Below, one piece after another: positions 1 to 11,000 of a stretch of DNA of 64,000 nt. The DNA comes from Auriscalpium vulgare. Its lineage: Eukaryota > Basidiomycota > Agaricomycetes > Russulales > Auriscalpiaceae. Location: assembly GCA_019915015.1 (NCBI GenBank), contig JAHBBC010000013.1, forward strand, positions 1,178,001-1,242,000, given 5' to 3'. The notes below the pieces were generated by a model that searched no databases, was not told the origin of the DNA, and saw nothing but the letters and a program-made list of their open reading frames with translations. Made by a program: the position numbers and the translations under genes. How positions within the stretch are numbered: the stretch's first letter is position 1; each line of letters begins with the position of its first letter.

Positions 1-2424
1 GCTGCCCCGGGCGCAAAGCTGCCACGCATCTCGGTCGCACCACATGACACAACAAGCTTGCTCGTAAAGCAGCCCATCCGCATCTTCAAGCGGAAGGCCG
101 TGGCTGACGCCGGTTCAGCATCACCGCTGCTTCGTTTCTTCCCCGTGGTCACTCGCGATGAGCTTGAACAGGCGCGCTTGGCGACGAAAGAGTTGCGGGA
201 AGAGGAGGAAGCTGAAGGCATGCGGGTCGCTGCGCAGCGAGTGGAGATGAAGAGGCTCGAGAAGGAAGAGCGTGCAAAAGAGTTGGCGAGGGATCGGAAG
301 CGACGACAGCGGAAGAGGGCACGCATTGAACGGGAGAGGGAGAAGCAGCCGGTATGTGCACTCTTTCCTGGTGGCTTTTTTGTTGAGTTCTGACTGTTTC
401 TTCCAGTCACATAGCATCAACGACGTGCTCGGGCACTCGGACGTCTCAAATGAATCATCACTGCAGGTCGCCGACGTCACCCGGCCCCTTCGTTCGTTTA
501 AAGAGCTGGCCCACGCCCATCGGGACTCGCGTGGTCGCAAGAGGACCCACGCAGCTGCGAATGCAATTCGGGTCAACTGGCAGAACACTTTGACATTCAA
601 TCAAATTGACAGCGCCGCTCGTCTTGCAGGCGCAAAGCGCTCCCCCACAGAGATTGTCAAGATTCTGCAGATGCGCAACCCTACCGACTTCGCACGCCTT
701 ACCCCGCAGGTACTTGGACGATGGATGAGTCGTCCAGCTGGACAAACTCCACGCTGGAAAGATTCTGTCCTTGCACGTGTTGGTCATCTCGGAGGGATCA
801 AGCCTGGCGGACAGACGACACGCAGTGGCGCTTTGGTATGTGCCCATTCATGTCTCACCGTCGCACAAGTTGCTCATGAGTTTACTGTAGACATCCTATC
901 CAGGGATCACTGACACCGCCCTCAAGAAACTCACCATGCTACGCAAAGCCGGTGTCCCCGTATCTGTCCATGTTGCACGCGGGGTCATCCTCGCACACAT
1001 CAAACACTTGGCTCCCGAGCTCCTCGAGGCCACAGCGAAGGACGGCAGCCAATTCAAGTGCTCTGACGCATTTGTGCGGAAGCTCCTCTACCACCATTTG
1101 CACTGGGTTCCCCGTGTCTCAACGAAAGCTGCCCAGAAGACCCCCTCTGACGCCGACTCACAGATCCGCGGCCTTTGTCTCCGAGCAGCTCTTGTCTGCC
1201 GAGACAGTGGCATCAGGCATGCTGACCTGATCATCAACTTTGATCAGACAAGCGTCCTCACGGTCGACAACAGCGCACGGACACTTGACGTTGAAGGTGT
1301 CCGACAGGTTGCCGTCGTTGGTAAAGAGGAGAAGCGGGCGTGGACGGCTGTCGTCGGGGTTTCAGCCGCTGGGGACGTCCTTCCAACACAGGTTGTCATG
1401 CGCGGCAGCTCTGCCCGATCCCTTCCTTCTCCGTCTTCACCCCTCTACGACGAGGCCATGAAATTGGGATTTGTTTTCAGTGGTAACCCAAAGAACCACT
1501 GGTCAAACCTGACGACGATGGAAGAGTATTTTGAGAAGATTGTTGTCCCTTTCTTGGATAAGAAGAAGGCCGCGCTCGGTTACCCTCCCGATCAAGAGTG
1601 TTGCGTGCTGCTCGACTGCTGGTCTGTCCATCGCGGAAAGGAGTTCCGCACCCTCGTGCGCCGGAGATGGCCATGGCTCCGACTCTGCTTCATTCCTGGA
1701 GGCACAACAGGCCTCTGCCAGCCTTGCGACGTCGGAATTCAGCGCCCTTACAAGCTGTCCATCAAACGATCGCAGCTCCAGGACGTTGTCAAGGAGACTC
1801 TGGAGCATCTCGAGAATGGCGCCGATGCGTCAGCGCTCCACCTGGACAACACAATCGGGACGCTGCGGAATCGGTCCGTTGGTTGGTTTGTGCGGGCATG
1901 GAAGGACATCAACGCTCCCGAGCTGGTCAAAAAGGTGCGTCTCATGTCATTGCTGGCAAGCTTGATCTTAATATTTGACACAGGCCTTCGAACGTTGCAC
2001 GACATCCGAGGGTTTCAACCTCTCATTCACATCCTTGACCAGCCCCGCCGCTCTCAAGAGTCTTCGAGAGCTTCATCGTACGGACCCGGTCCTCTGGAGC
2101 AAGATTTCGACTCCGGACGACACTAGCCGCGTTGACGACGCTGATGACTACGGTGACGCCGTTCTTCCTGACGACTCGGACTCAGACGATGAGCCTCCGT
2201 TCGAGGAAATTGGAACAGCGGATGACGACAACGACGACGATACAGGCATGAAGCCCATCGAATTGATGGCCCAGCTTGTGTCTGGGACATCCGACACGCC
2301 CGTGCTTGGTCAGGCAGAAGAGTTGGAGCCAGGGGAGCTCGACATCCCTCATCCTGACGCACTCGGGCGCGGGAAGCGGCGGAAGTTGGCAAACTCACGT
2401 TACAACGCATATGATGCTCATTAG
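1..2424 (+). CDS. DDE-superfamily transposase-like protein, 5' partial, four exons
   Basis: The reading frame is open from base 1, so the start lies off the left edge. Exons are 1-351, 407-835, 891-1934 and 1984-2424, joined by three introns (GTATGT..CAG, GTATGT..TAG, GTGCGT..CAG) that all keep phase 0. About 754 residues are visible. The first exon is a charged Glu/Arg/Lys helix. The centre carries the RNase-H-fold catalytic core of the DDE_1 (pogo/Tc1-like) superfamily: NFDQT with Asp at 1242, LLDCWSVHRG with Asp at 1614, and GLCQPCDVG with Asp at 1728, so all three acidic residues are present. The tail is acidic (Asp/Glu runs) and ends in a basic GKRRK stretch that could be a nuclear signal. 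Such proteins cut and join transposon ends; the three clean introns and intact core would also fit a domesticated gene. I saw no terminal inverted repeats. Family assignment is firm, activity is inference. Confidence 0.82.
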
Positions 2425-2455
2425 GAGTATTTCCGACACTGTACCGTAGGCTTTA

Positions 2456-3268
2456 CTATATGTCACGATTTGAAGTTCTAAGTATTGCTCTATGCGTGAC
2501 CCGAGGAGCCCGAAGTTCGCGACTGCGGGCCCAAGGGACGCGTGACGAACTTACGGTCGAAAAAGTACAGTAGGCCTGGTACCGCACCAAGGCCTGTGGG
2601 CCGTGCCTCTCGCCTTGACTCGGGTGAATGGTCCACTGCCAGTAGAACTGCTGCAGCGCCTCGACGTGCTTGTCTGGCCAGCGGAGCTTGACGAGGTTGC
2701 GTATGAGGCATTGCAGCCCGACGGAAACCTGATGCGACGTGAGATGTTCGTCTTGCTCGCTGGCGCGGAGGGGCTTGGCCGTGAGAGTTACTACGCCGTC
2801 CTTGCGCAAGGTCGCGACAGCGTCGTCGTCGTCACGGGCAGCGGCGTCAGTACCGTACTTCTTGCAGCCCTCGGGAGTGAAATAGTAGAGTGGGGCGTAC
2901 TTGCCAGCTCTCAGGAGGGCCAAGGCGGTGTCGCTCGGGCGGAAGTCTTCCTTATCTCCAATCTTTCCGGTTGGGTTGAAATCCGGGAGCTGGGGCCGCC
3001 GCTTCTCGGCTTCTTCGGCAGCTCGGCGCTTCTCATCCGCGCGGTTGGCCTCTTCTTGAACGGCTGCGGCGTCGGAAACGGCTTTATCTGCCGCGACTTG
3101 GGCGTCCCACGCGACGCGTTCGAGCTGGTTGTTCTGATTCCAGAGGTCCAGCAACCTCTGCTGCGCTTCGTCGGGTGTTTCTTGACCGACGATGGCGGTG
3201 GCGATGACTTCGGGCCGGTAGACGGGCGGCTGAAGGTTGTAGGGATTGGTGGTGATACGATTGGCCAT
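2456..3268 (-). CDS. Hypothetical coiled-coil protein, mobile-element associated type
   Basis: Taking the ATG at 3268 (sequence MANRITTNPY), the frame stays open to 2456, about 270 aa; codons continue open upstream but lack family character. Residues ~35-95 form an Ala/Glu/Arg-rich helix likely to be a coiled coil (ending EEAEKRRPQLPDF). The rest is a mixed globular region with FNPTGKIGDKEDF and WPDKHVEALQQFYWQW. I recall similar proteins of unknown function beside transposable elements in Agaricomycetes, but cannot name a domain. A possible intron (GTAAGT at 2554 to TAG at 2490) would replace the last ~30 residues by a short tail; its branch site is weak, so the end is uncertain. It converges on the transposase-like gene with a 31 bp gap, so the two may share a terminator region or have once belonged to one element. 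Confidence 0.55.
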   Translation of the reverse strand: MANRITTNPYNLQPPVYRPEVIATAIVGQETPDEAQQRLLDLWNQNNQLERVAWDAQVAADKAVSDAAAVQEEANRADEKRRAAEEAEKRRPQLPDFNPTGKIGDKEDFRPSDTALALLRAGKYAPLYYFTPEGCKKYGTDAAARDDDDAVATLRKDGVVTLTAKPLRASEQDEHLTSHQVSVGLQCLIRNLVKLRWPDKHVEALQQFYWQWTIHPSQGERHGPQALVRYQAYCTFSTVSSSRVPWARSRELRAPRVTHRAILRTSNRDI

Positions 3269-4299
3269 TGAGAAAGCTACGCGGGAACGTGATTCGATGC
3301 GAAAGAAATCGAGAAGGAGCGGATACCGCAGCGAAGACGAGTGGATAGAGGACAAAGGAAAAACTTGGCGTAGTGCGCTGGGCGTGCGCCCAGTCCGGCA
3401 TCGGCCGCGAGCGTAGACCACGTGCTATGGCCGTACTCGTACCTCGCACTACCATAGAACTCCAACTTCAGTCGGACGCAGGCATCGATTCACTGGACCC
3501 TGGCGCCGAGGTGGCGCGGTTATCCAGCGCCTTTATGTCATAGCCTCCCAAGATGCTGAGAACAATCTCGTACGTCTGCATGTTAATTCTGTCAAGTCGA
3601 GGCTGTATCCAACTACAAATACAGGCGCATTCGCCTTGTCGTACATCAACAGACCGGTTGGAGGCTCTCATTCATCCTTGACAACTTCATATCTTGTCAA
3701 CTCTTCCCGCTTTCCGACACAGCCCCCTCCGCCGAGTCGTCCTTGGCGTGCACAGACAGATGCCAGGATGCCTGTCTATTCCCTCCATGCACGAACAGCT
3801 GTGACCAATGTGACGGAAGGCTGCGCGACTTATCTCTCTGTCTCGCAGCCGAATAATCATTATCATCTGGATTCACGGTAAGCGAGTGGCTCAGGTATTT
3901 TCGATAGCAGAAGAAATCAATTGAGACCTGTTCTTCCAGAGCCTCCGCCCGTCTTCCATCGTCGCGAGGCGTGGCGCTGGCACGACCACCCGTACACTCA
4001 GCACACACCTGCGCATCTCGTTGTGCGAAAGCGCTCGGCGCCCATAGCCCTGGCCATCTGCGGCTATTGGCTTCCCAATACCGTGCCCAGCGGCTGCGCT
4101 GATGACGCGGCGCATGCGCTATCGGGGTACGCCGAGCCCCATCTCACAGGATATATCTACCCGTCTCCGCCTGTGCGTCTGACGGCATGTCCACTGGCCT
4201 TTTCTCCCCTCCTACGATACCGAGGACCATCCCGCCGAAGAAATTAACCGCAGCGGTTTGAGAAAGCCGATTCTCTGAGACCTCGAGGCCACGCGTCGA
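3269..4299. other. Intergenic, no gene seen
   Basis: Only short shadow frames are visible. The last 100 bases before 4300 should contain the promoter and leader of the receptor gene, but I see no clear TATA box. Nothing else can be supported. Confidence 0.5.
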
Positions 4300-5711
4300 A
4301 TGTCCTTGCCAAACGGAATCATATGCACGCCGGAGGAATATGCACTCTCCCTCGTGACTCCGGACAACCCGCATCCGCAAATCCACTGCTTGACACGAGG
4401 ACAGAGCATCGGACTCACGGTGCGTACCATCATCTTGCCCCCTGTACGTGCCACGATCCTGACTTCTTTATCTCACAGCTCGCAGCTGAGTCAAGCTTCA
4501 TCTCACTGGCGGCAGTGCTCCTGCTTTTCGGGCTCGTCATCGTGCGTGGGTCATCCTTATCGACGCTCGTTGACTGACACTAGCTGCAGAGAAATGTGGT
4601 ACGGTACAGCAAATTGTATTCACTGGGAGACTGGCGGCTGCTACAGGTGCCCATGGATATATACATGGTGCGGCGCTCATGATGGTCCACATATGATCAG
4701 TCTGACCGACCTCCTTCTTTCACAGCTCAGTCTGTTCTCGCTCGACCTAATACAAGCGCTAGGATCAGTTGTCGACGTGAAGTGGGCGAGACTGGGCAAG
4801 GTGTATTCAGGTGGTTTTTGTACCATGCAAGGTCAGCATACCCATTGACTAACGACTGCACCTGGGTATGCTAATATTTCTGGGATGCGTAGGCGTCATC
4901 CAGCAGTTCGGCGAGACCGGCGTCGCAATGACTATCACCGTACGTGCTCGGTTCTCCGGCTGTCAACACGCTTCTCACTGTATTTAGCAGGCCATCACAG
5001 TGCATACATTCGTAACGGTCATCTGGCGCGTCGGCATACACTCGCGTGCAGTCGCTGCCGTCGTTGTCGCACTCATCTGGGCCTTCGTTGCACTTTTCGT
5101 CGGCATCAACGCAGGCATTCATCGCTCCGGCGACGCTGTTTATGACACGCCGACTCCCGTACGCTTTTTACCACCTACCTCTCCGCTCCATCGCTAACTA
5201 TCCCTGCCCGCGACAGTACTGGTGCTGGATTGGCGAGCGATATCCCGGCGCGCGCATCGCGGGCGAATACCTTTGGCTCTGGCTCGCGCTCTTCTCCTCC
5301 GTCGTCGTGTACATCCCACTCTTCTTTTGGAGCCAGGGCATGCTCTCCGTCTCGCCCACGCGCTGGTGGCGGTTCCACGTGCACCGGCGGTCCGAGCACA
5401 TGCAGGGCGGGGACGGCGCGCGGCAGCGGCGGCGGCGGGCGCTCGGGATGCTAGCGTACCCGCTCTCGTACGCGGTGCTCGTGCTCCCGCTGTCGATCGT
5501 GCGCTGGCAATATGTTCAGTTGCACAGATATATCTGGGCGGGATATATCCCGCGACGGATACATCTGTTGCGGGGCATCACCGAGTGGAAATACATGTAG
5601 TACAAACTGTGGCCATGTATTATACACACAGCCCACTCAGATATCCGTGCGGACGCACACATAGATATCGCTGTGTCCGCACAGATATCACTGTCGATGT
5701 CAAAAATATTT

Positions 5712-5815
5712 CACCAACGAGATTCGAACCAATAGACTGGTCAGCAACAGCGAAAATCATCAACCAGCCATGGATACCTCTTGACCAAGAGGACATACAG
5801 AGTGAATCACGCGAC
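5712..5815 (-). other. tRNA-like sequence inside the insertion
   Basis: On the minus strand a B-box-like GGTTCGAATCTCG follows an A-box-like TTGGTCAAGAGG hairpin and an anticodon-like stem CTGGT..ACCAG. The spacing before the D-arm is too long and the acceptor stem pairs only partly, so this looks like a tRNA-derived (SINE-like) remnant with internal Pol III promoter boxes, not a working tRNA gene. Confidence 0.3.
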
Positions 5816-6227
5816 AGGGCTAACACTAGCACGGCTTTTCCAATGCATATAATACATCCTGGCGCGACAGTGAGTGAGGCCGAATCTGACAATGCAATGA
5901 ATGAAAATAGTGAGTGGTGGCGATGATACATGGCGTAATCGGTGCGAGGCGGCTCGGGGCAGTACAATTCATTGCGGGCGGCGTGAGCATGGTCAAATTG
6001 ACGAAGTCGAGACTCGCTAGTCAGAGCCAGCTATATGTCATATTTCGCAGGGGGGAAAATGGTGTTCATAATGAACCCTCGCTAGAATGATACAACATCG
6101 GTATAAGCAGCCATTAATACTGACAGGTGGGGGACATAGTGCGAAAAGTAAGGAAGATGCGAAATGTATAACCAAGGTGCAGGAGTGTAGAGGAGAATAA
6201 AACGGCTCTATCAAGCTTCGTGAGGAA

Positions 6228-6302
6228 AAGCCTAATAGTGTAGTGGCGTAACTAGTACTTGTCCTGAGTTCGGGTTCCTGTTAGTTCGAATCCCGGTGCG
6301 AT
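6228..6302 (+). other. Second tRNA-like sequence inside the insertion
   Basis: TAGTGTAGTGG resembles an A box and AGTTCGAATCCCGG resembles a B box, about 45 bases apart. No 7 bp acceptor stem can be formed around them. A tRNA-derived fragment is the best reading; a genuine tRNA is unlikely. Confidence 0.3.
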
Positions 6303-6829
6303 CTGAATTTTACCTCAAAATTGTGGCGGCACCCCACACCGATATCCATGTGGTGTCGTACAACACGGATAACTTTGCAGCGTGCGCAATACCCGATATA
6401 CGCGTGCCGCGTGCCCAGGCCTGCTGTTTGTGCGGGCGGTTATAAACCGCGACAGATTTAGCTGTCGCGGGATATATACGCCGGATGTCGTGCCCCGCTG
6501 TCGTCGTGCGCTGGCACTCGTTCCGCAAGGGCAGCGCGCCGAGCGCGGCGACGTTCGTCGTGATGGTCCTCTTCGGGCTCTCCGGCGCGGCGAACGTGCT
6601 GCTGCTGCTCCTCACGCGGCCGCAGCTGCTGCTCTTCACCGCACGCGGGGAGCTGGCGGCAGTGCGCCGGCGGGCGCCGCGCTCGGTGTCGATGCCGCCG
6701 AGCTCGGCGCGCTCGCGGGGGGCCACAAAGGCGGTTTTGATAGGCGTGGAGGACGAGGAGGGCGCGTGGAATCTGCCGAGCAGCGAGCTGAGGTCGTTCT
6801 CGAGCATGGAAGCGCCGCATGCACAGTGA

Positions 6830-7182
6830 GGCTTGCGACGCCGGACGCTCTTGTAGTATAATTGTACCATTATTTCGTGCAAGTTAGACAGAGACTTAAG
6901 AGAGACTAATATGGCCGCGTACGACCCTGCTTCGCAATACACAAAATGAACGAGCACACTCTGTGTGTCCCCTACGGAGACCTTCGTCAAATAATTCAAG
7001 GTTTCCATCAAAGAACTCACAGGAATCAAGTCTTTGAAGAACAGAGAGGGCAGGACGAGTTTGGGGACGCCAGAATTCGACGTGCGCAGTTGATCTGGTG
7101 AAGGTTGCCGAAGCTTTTACTCGCGTGGCTGAGACTTTGGATGACGGTCCGCCGGCGCATGGAGCGGGCTGCTGGCGTTGCC
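6830..7182. other. Intergenic, no gene seen
   Basis: Short AT-richer spacer between the receptor tail (+) and the 3' end of the first F-box gene (-). These converge, so it should hold the 3' ends of both transcripts; no other signal was seen. Confidence 0.5.
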
Positions 7183-8300
7183 TCAAATCCAGTCAATATG
7201 TTTAGGTCGCTGTGGGCTGCACGTCAGCAGAAGTTCTCCATCGACCACAGCCATAATGACGCACCCGAAAGAAAAAAGACATTTCATAGGTCCCAAGATA
7301 GACACCTTTTTCGCGGCACATCCCTTCCAGTGCGACACGCACATGCTGCTTGACATCACGCGTCACAGTGACGAGCTGCAGCTCGGGCAGCGCGCGAAGA
7401 GGGTCTACCGCGAGCTCCGCGAGCACACCCGGCGCCGCGTTCCACCAGGCATGGTAGCCGATGTGCCGCAACGACGGCGGGAGGGTAACGGGTTCTCTGG
7501 GCAGCTCCTCGACAATGAGGGTCCTGAGCTGGACGAGCGGCTTCAGAATTTCCTCCGGCGGAAAATTGCCCTTGATCTGCAGCGATTGGAGCTGCTGGAG
7601 AAGGCCTGGATAGTTGAGGTGCTCGCAGAGCGCTTTGTCTGACCAATCGGGGAGTAACAAACAGAGATGGCGCAACGCAGGGAGGGGCTCCGAAAGCGAG
7701 AGACACTGATAAAGGCTGTCTGCGGGAATTTCGAGGGCCTCCACTGTGGGGGGCAGCAGACACTCGTAGGGTCCATCGTATCTTTGTCGGACATCGAATA
7801 CGAGCACGCGTGCGCCCGGGAAGATATTGATGATGGCTCTGCAAACGGTGTTGTTCAAACAGATCATCTCCAGGACCACAGGCCTCAGCTGGATCGCGCG
7901 CAGGCGTGCATCCGATTCAGCGCTCAAGGACTTGTTATTATTGTTGGAGAGCCAAAATGATATGGCCTCAACTTGGTGGCAGAGCTCCAGCAGGTCGAGG
8001 CAGATGTCGCCAAAGTCGCTGGGATACGATGGCCAGGCTACCTCGATGTACCGGACGTGCGTGGCGAGGTGCGGGCGGGTGCGGAGGGTATCGACGAGGA
8101 GTCGGATTCTGGACTGGGGGTTCTGCGGCCCCAAGCACCGGAGGCGGCGGAAGAGAGAGGCGCTGAGCGACGGGAGTCCATGCGCGGCAGACGATCGCAC
8201 ATGCACGGAGGGTGGTATAATCGATGAGCGCATGCTGGGACGACCTGAATACCCATTCAATGATGAGAATATGGACATCCAGAGGGAGTTCGTGCGCCAT
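7183..8300 (-). pseudogene. Type 1 F-box/LRR protein, copy A, frameshifted
   Basis: The start MAHELPLDVHILIIEWVF (ATG at 8300) and the F-box core TLRACAIVCRAWTPVAQRL match the intact paralogues. At 8151-8161 the coding strand reads CCTCTCTCTTCC where the family has CCTCCTCTTCC: one extra base in a CT run. The frame then breaks, and the leucine-rich body (RIRLLVDTLRTRPHLATHVRY to FFFR) continues in the next frame down to 7265. A GTGCGT donor at 7264 and CAG at 7210 define the conserved last intron; the last exon 7183-7209 encodes RPKHIDWI and stop. Except for this base the protein would be full length (~355 aa). The slip is in a dinucleotide run, so a sequencing or assembly error cannot be excluded. 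F-box proteins are substrate adaptors of SCF ubiquitin ligases; the substrate is unknown. Confidence 0.75.
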
Positions 8301-8546
8301 GAAGGGCTGCAAGTCGGTGTAAAGGAGAATCGATTCTCGTTGACGCTGAATTCAGCCGAACCTATGCATGCAACGGTGGGCATAAGATCAACGACCACGG
8401 CAAATGCAGTGGGATACGCACTGATAAGGGCACGCCGCTGAAATTCCTCGAATACGTCGACGAGTTGATAAGCCGTTTGCTGCAATATCCCAGGGATCCT
8501 GTAGGCTTTGAAATCGTCCACAAACGATCTGCTACACTGACTTAGT

Positions 8547-8615
8547 CCATCAAATGGTCGGCATGTTGAGACTCGGAACTGACCGATGAGCGTGATGCGG
8601 TAGGATAGGATACGA
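8547..8615 (-). promoter_or_regulatory. Conserved type 1 F-box upstream block (copy A)
   Basis: GAGACTCGGAACTGACCGATGAGCG-type sequence followed by GATGCGGTAGGATAGG (plus-strand reading) lies ~250 bp before the ATG. The same block recurs before copies B to G, while the sequence between it and the coding region diverges more. It is probably the core promoter or transcription start region. Confidence 0.45.
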
Positions 8616-9194
8616 TGGGGAGTCGGATAAACTCGGACACTACAGTCGGAACTGCAAGCTTCAACGTTTCCCACGCTGAGGACACCCTGGGGACACCGCA
8701 CTTGTCTCTCCTCTTGCGAGTTCTTCACCCTGGCCACTTACAATTTCAACCGCGTGGCAATCTACTCCTTGCCTACATCATTTTTTCAACTTTTGTGTGC
8801 TTTTCCGCTATTCCAATCGCCACGTCACCGCGCTCAAACGTGACCGGTCCTGTGATGACGATGCCCGATGACGATGCCGACAGACAGAGGAAATGGAGGA
8901 CCTGTGGACAGACTCGTGAGCATACCTCTCGCGACAATCGCGTGCGTCCTGGTCCGACATCGGCCGCAGTTTCAGCTCGCTCACGCATCCTAGCCGCTCT
9001 TGCACTCGTTCGTTCCGAAGGCAATGTGTGTCTGGAAGCCAAAGCTTATGAGAATGACGCGTCGCCTGGCGACGGCACGAACACCCCGGGCTGAGCTGAG
9101 ACTCTTGCGCGGCGAAGCGGACGCGGAGGTCGGTAGGACGGCAGTCGCTGACTTGGAGCAGCACCCTTTCGAGCGCATCGAGCGGACGGGAGCG
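8616..9194. repeat. Spacer with a copy of the CACGTCACCGCGCTCAA module
   Basis: No gene recognised. Bases ~8819-8925 (CACGTCACCGCGCTCAAACG ... ACAGACTCGTGAGCA) resemble blocks near 14740, 30985, 39720 and 43355, always on the 5' side of an F-box gene. It looks like a degenerate exon with a donor (CTGGTGAGCACC in better copies) duplicated together with the F-box genes. Confidence 0.4.
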
Positions 9195-10160
9195 AGTCAA
9201 GGTGCGTCTGCATATACCCTTCTGCCAGTGGCACAGCGAACCCATAACATCTGAAGCAGAAGAACTTCACCGCCTACGTAGCCCAACGCCGTCGTTCGAC
9301 ACACTACGCTTAGCTGCTTCACCAGCTCACGCATCATTACGCCGACACCATCGACCGGTCTCCCTGCGGCTTCAGCACCGACCGCTCGCCGAATGCGGGC
9401 CGCATGTACCGCCCATTCGGCTGTCCTCCCTGGCAGGGTCCTCAGGGGCGAGACGATGAAGCACATAGGGAGGAGCGAGGGGCCGAGAGGTGCTGCACTG
9501 TGGGATTGCGCATGACGCATGAGAGCGCGGGAAAAATACGGTGTGTTTATTTTCTCCGCGCTCAGAAGTCAAGCTGGTTCTGACCGCATTATATAGTAAG
9601 TTCTCGACTCGTTACGCAGTGAGGAGATAGACACGCTCGCCCTGAATCCCCATGCGAAGGACACAGCAGAAGGTAACAGTTAAGTTTTCTATTTGCTGTC
9701 GGCTGCTTACTTCGACTGCATCGAATCTAACCTGAATTGATCTTTCACAGACCCATTCCATCTGCCCAGAAGGATCTTATGCAGGTCTTCTGCGGCACGG
9801 CATGCGTTTCATGGTCTCACTTAGGTGTCAAGAAGGTGATTTGCATGCTCCATGACGCTGCCTTGTAGCGTGCCGAACACGACACCTCCTGGCGGCGTCT
9901 GATATGAGCCGCAACCTCACAGCTGACTTGCGTGGCATTTGCTAGCGTTTTGCATTCTCGAGGCTTGAGGTTGGGCCTGACGAAGCACAATTACCTGCGT
10001 GGTCGCCAGCGATGGAATGCAGGAGATACGGTCGGGGAGGCAGCGCAACGAGGGCCCGATCTGTTGTGGGCCGGTCAGTACCATCGCCTGACTGTTACGA
10101 TTGGCAGCATGGTGCGTACGAGTCGCCCGTCCTCATCCATTCTGGCCTCGCTTACCATGA
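9195..10160. repeat. Paralogous flank, left copy (matches 44235-45115)
   Basis: The segment starting GGTGCGTCTGCATAT and running through AGAAGTCAAGCTGG, GACCGCATTATAT, ACTTCGACTGCAT and TGCGTACGAGTCGC matches 44235-45115 in the same order with many substitutions and small gaps. Both copies lie just downstream of a type 2 F-box gene on the minus strand, so they mark one diverged segmental duplication. No ORF in it is convincing. Confidence 0.6.
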
Positions 10161-11000
10161 TGTTCGGCCAGCAGGTAAACGGGGAGAGCAGCGCGGCTGA
10201 GTCTTCCACGTTCAGCAGCCGCACAATTTCTCAATGTCAACTATACTTGACCAATACTGAGGGGCGCTTCTGCAAGCTCTCATGTCTCAGGAACAGAGTC
10301 CTCGACGCTCGCCAGCGCAACTCTATCGCACCTGCATCCTCTAACCGGCTACGCACCAGTCCAGCCGTATTCGTCAATTCCGCCCACGCACCTGCTGCAC
10401 CAGAACTGTTTTAGCGCGCTCCGAGGTGCTGTGTGTTTCCTAAGTGCTCTAGCAGTGCCGTGCCCTCGCTGTCAGAGAGCAGCATCCACTGGCTGCGAGC
10501 GTCTCCTCGATTGGGCAATCTACACGTGCAAGGCCCCGCAGGAGCCATATCTGTGCCCTCCGGTCGTCCCATTTCACGAGTGGGTGCACCACGTTGTGTG
10601 CTTGCTCACTGCAGCCACCTCTGGCAGTGCTGCGCTCTTCTTCTGGAGTGCCTGCGGCCAAGCGTACACAGATTAGATCCTGGCTTTGCTCTTTGGAATT
10701 GTGTCATTCTCATGAATGCCGCCAGCGGAACGCGCGACTCACAGAGTATTTTCATTCTATATATCTACGGTCTTGGGTAATCAAATTGTCCATGTAATTG
10801 TCTTCCTGCTCTTCCCCGTCACGTCCCGCACCCCAGATTCAACCAGCCCCTGCACTGTCTTAACACACGAAAGCCTCGTGTACCATGCATCCCCCACATC
10901 AAGCCAGTCCAGCCCAACGTGCACCCTCCCGGCCATGCGCACCACTGATTGAGCGCGGGATCCGCTTGTCCGGTCGTGGGCGCAACTGACGACTTTGCCC
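10161..11000. other. Intergenic, no gene seen
   Basis: Downstream flank of the type 2 F-box gene. Only short open frames; nothing recognised. The 3' end of the F-box transcript should fall here. Confidence 0.45.

Larger units (their letters stand above)
5510..6503. mobile_element. Non-autonomous insertion inside the receptor gene
   Basis: The 13 bases ending RW-codons (TCGTGCGCTGGCA) occur at 5497-5509 and again at 6504-6516, as expected for a target-site duplication or a repair-duplicated junction; upstream bases also match imperfectly. Near the ends are imperfect inverted repeats: TATATCCCGCGACGGATAC at ~5542 pairs with TTTAGCTGTCGCGGGATATA at ~6458-6477. The left arm also holds a palindrome around GATATC and TGTCCGCAC (~5640-5690). 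No ORF in the insert looks like a transposase, so it would depend on a helper elsewhere. Two tRNA-like segments lie inside. The element class is not assigned. Confidence 0.6.
4300..6829 (+). pseudogene. Git3-like seven-transmembrane receptor gene, interrupted by insertion
   Basis: Exons are 4300-4419, 4479-4541, 4584 or 4590-4667, 4726-4831, 4893-4939, 4991-5158 and 5217-5507, each bounded by canonical GT..AG introns that keep the frame. They encode MSLPNGIICTPEEY, then TM1 (FISLAAVLLLFGLVI), TM2 (LSLFSLDLIQALG), TM3 (AMTITAITVHTFVTVIW), TM4 (VVALIWAFVALFVGI), TM5 (LWLALFSSVVVYIPLFFW) and TM6 ending PLSIVRW at 5507. The pattern matches the basidiomycete G-protein-coupled receptors related to the glucose/cAMP receptor Git3, plasma-membrane proteins that signal through G-alpha. 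The missing TM7 (FVVMVLFGLSGAANVLLLLL) and cytoplasmic tail resume at 6509, where RWHSFRKG continues the TM6 end, and stop at 6829. About 1 kb of foreign sequence lies between. As it stands, the frame reads 30 residues into the insert and stops at 5600, giving a six-TM truncated product. Removal of the insert as one large intron is conceivable but unsupported. An intact protein would be ~400 aa. Confidence 0.72.

Noticed and set aside
5712..6302. Functional tRNA genes
   Set aside because: B-box words are present, but acceptor stems and arm spacing are wrong.
5510..6503. Treating the receptor insert as an ordinary large intron
   Set aside because: All other introns here are 45-65 nt, the junctions carry a direct repeat, and no good donor/acceptor pair joins the exons exactly.
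8301..8737. N-terminal extension of F-box copy A in the second frame
   Set aside because: It is the wrong frame of the true N-terminus and promoter; the real start is in the other frame before the one-base slip.
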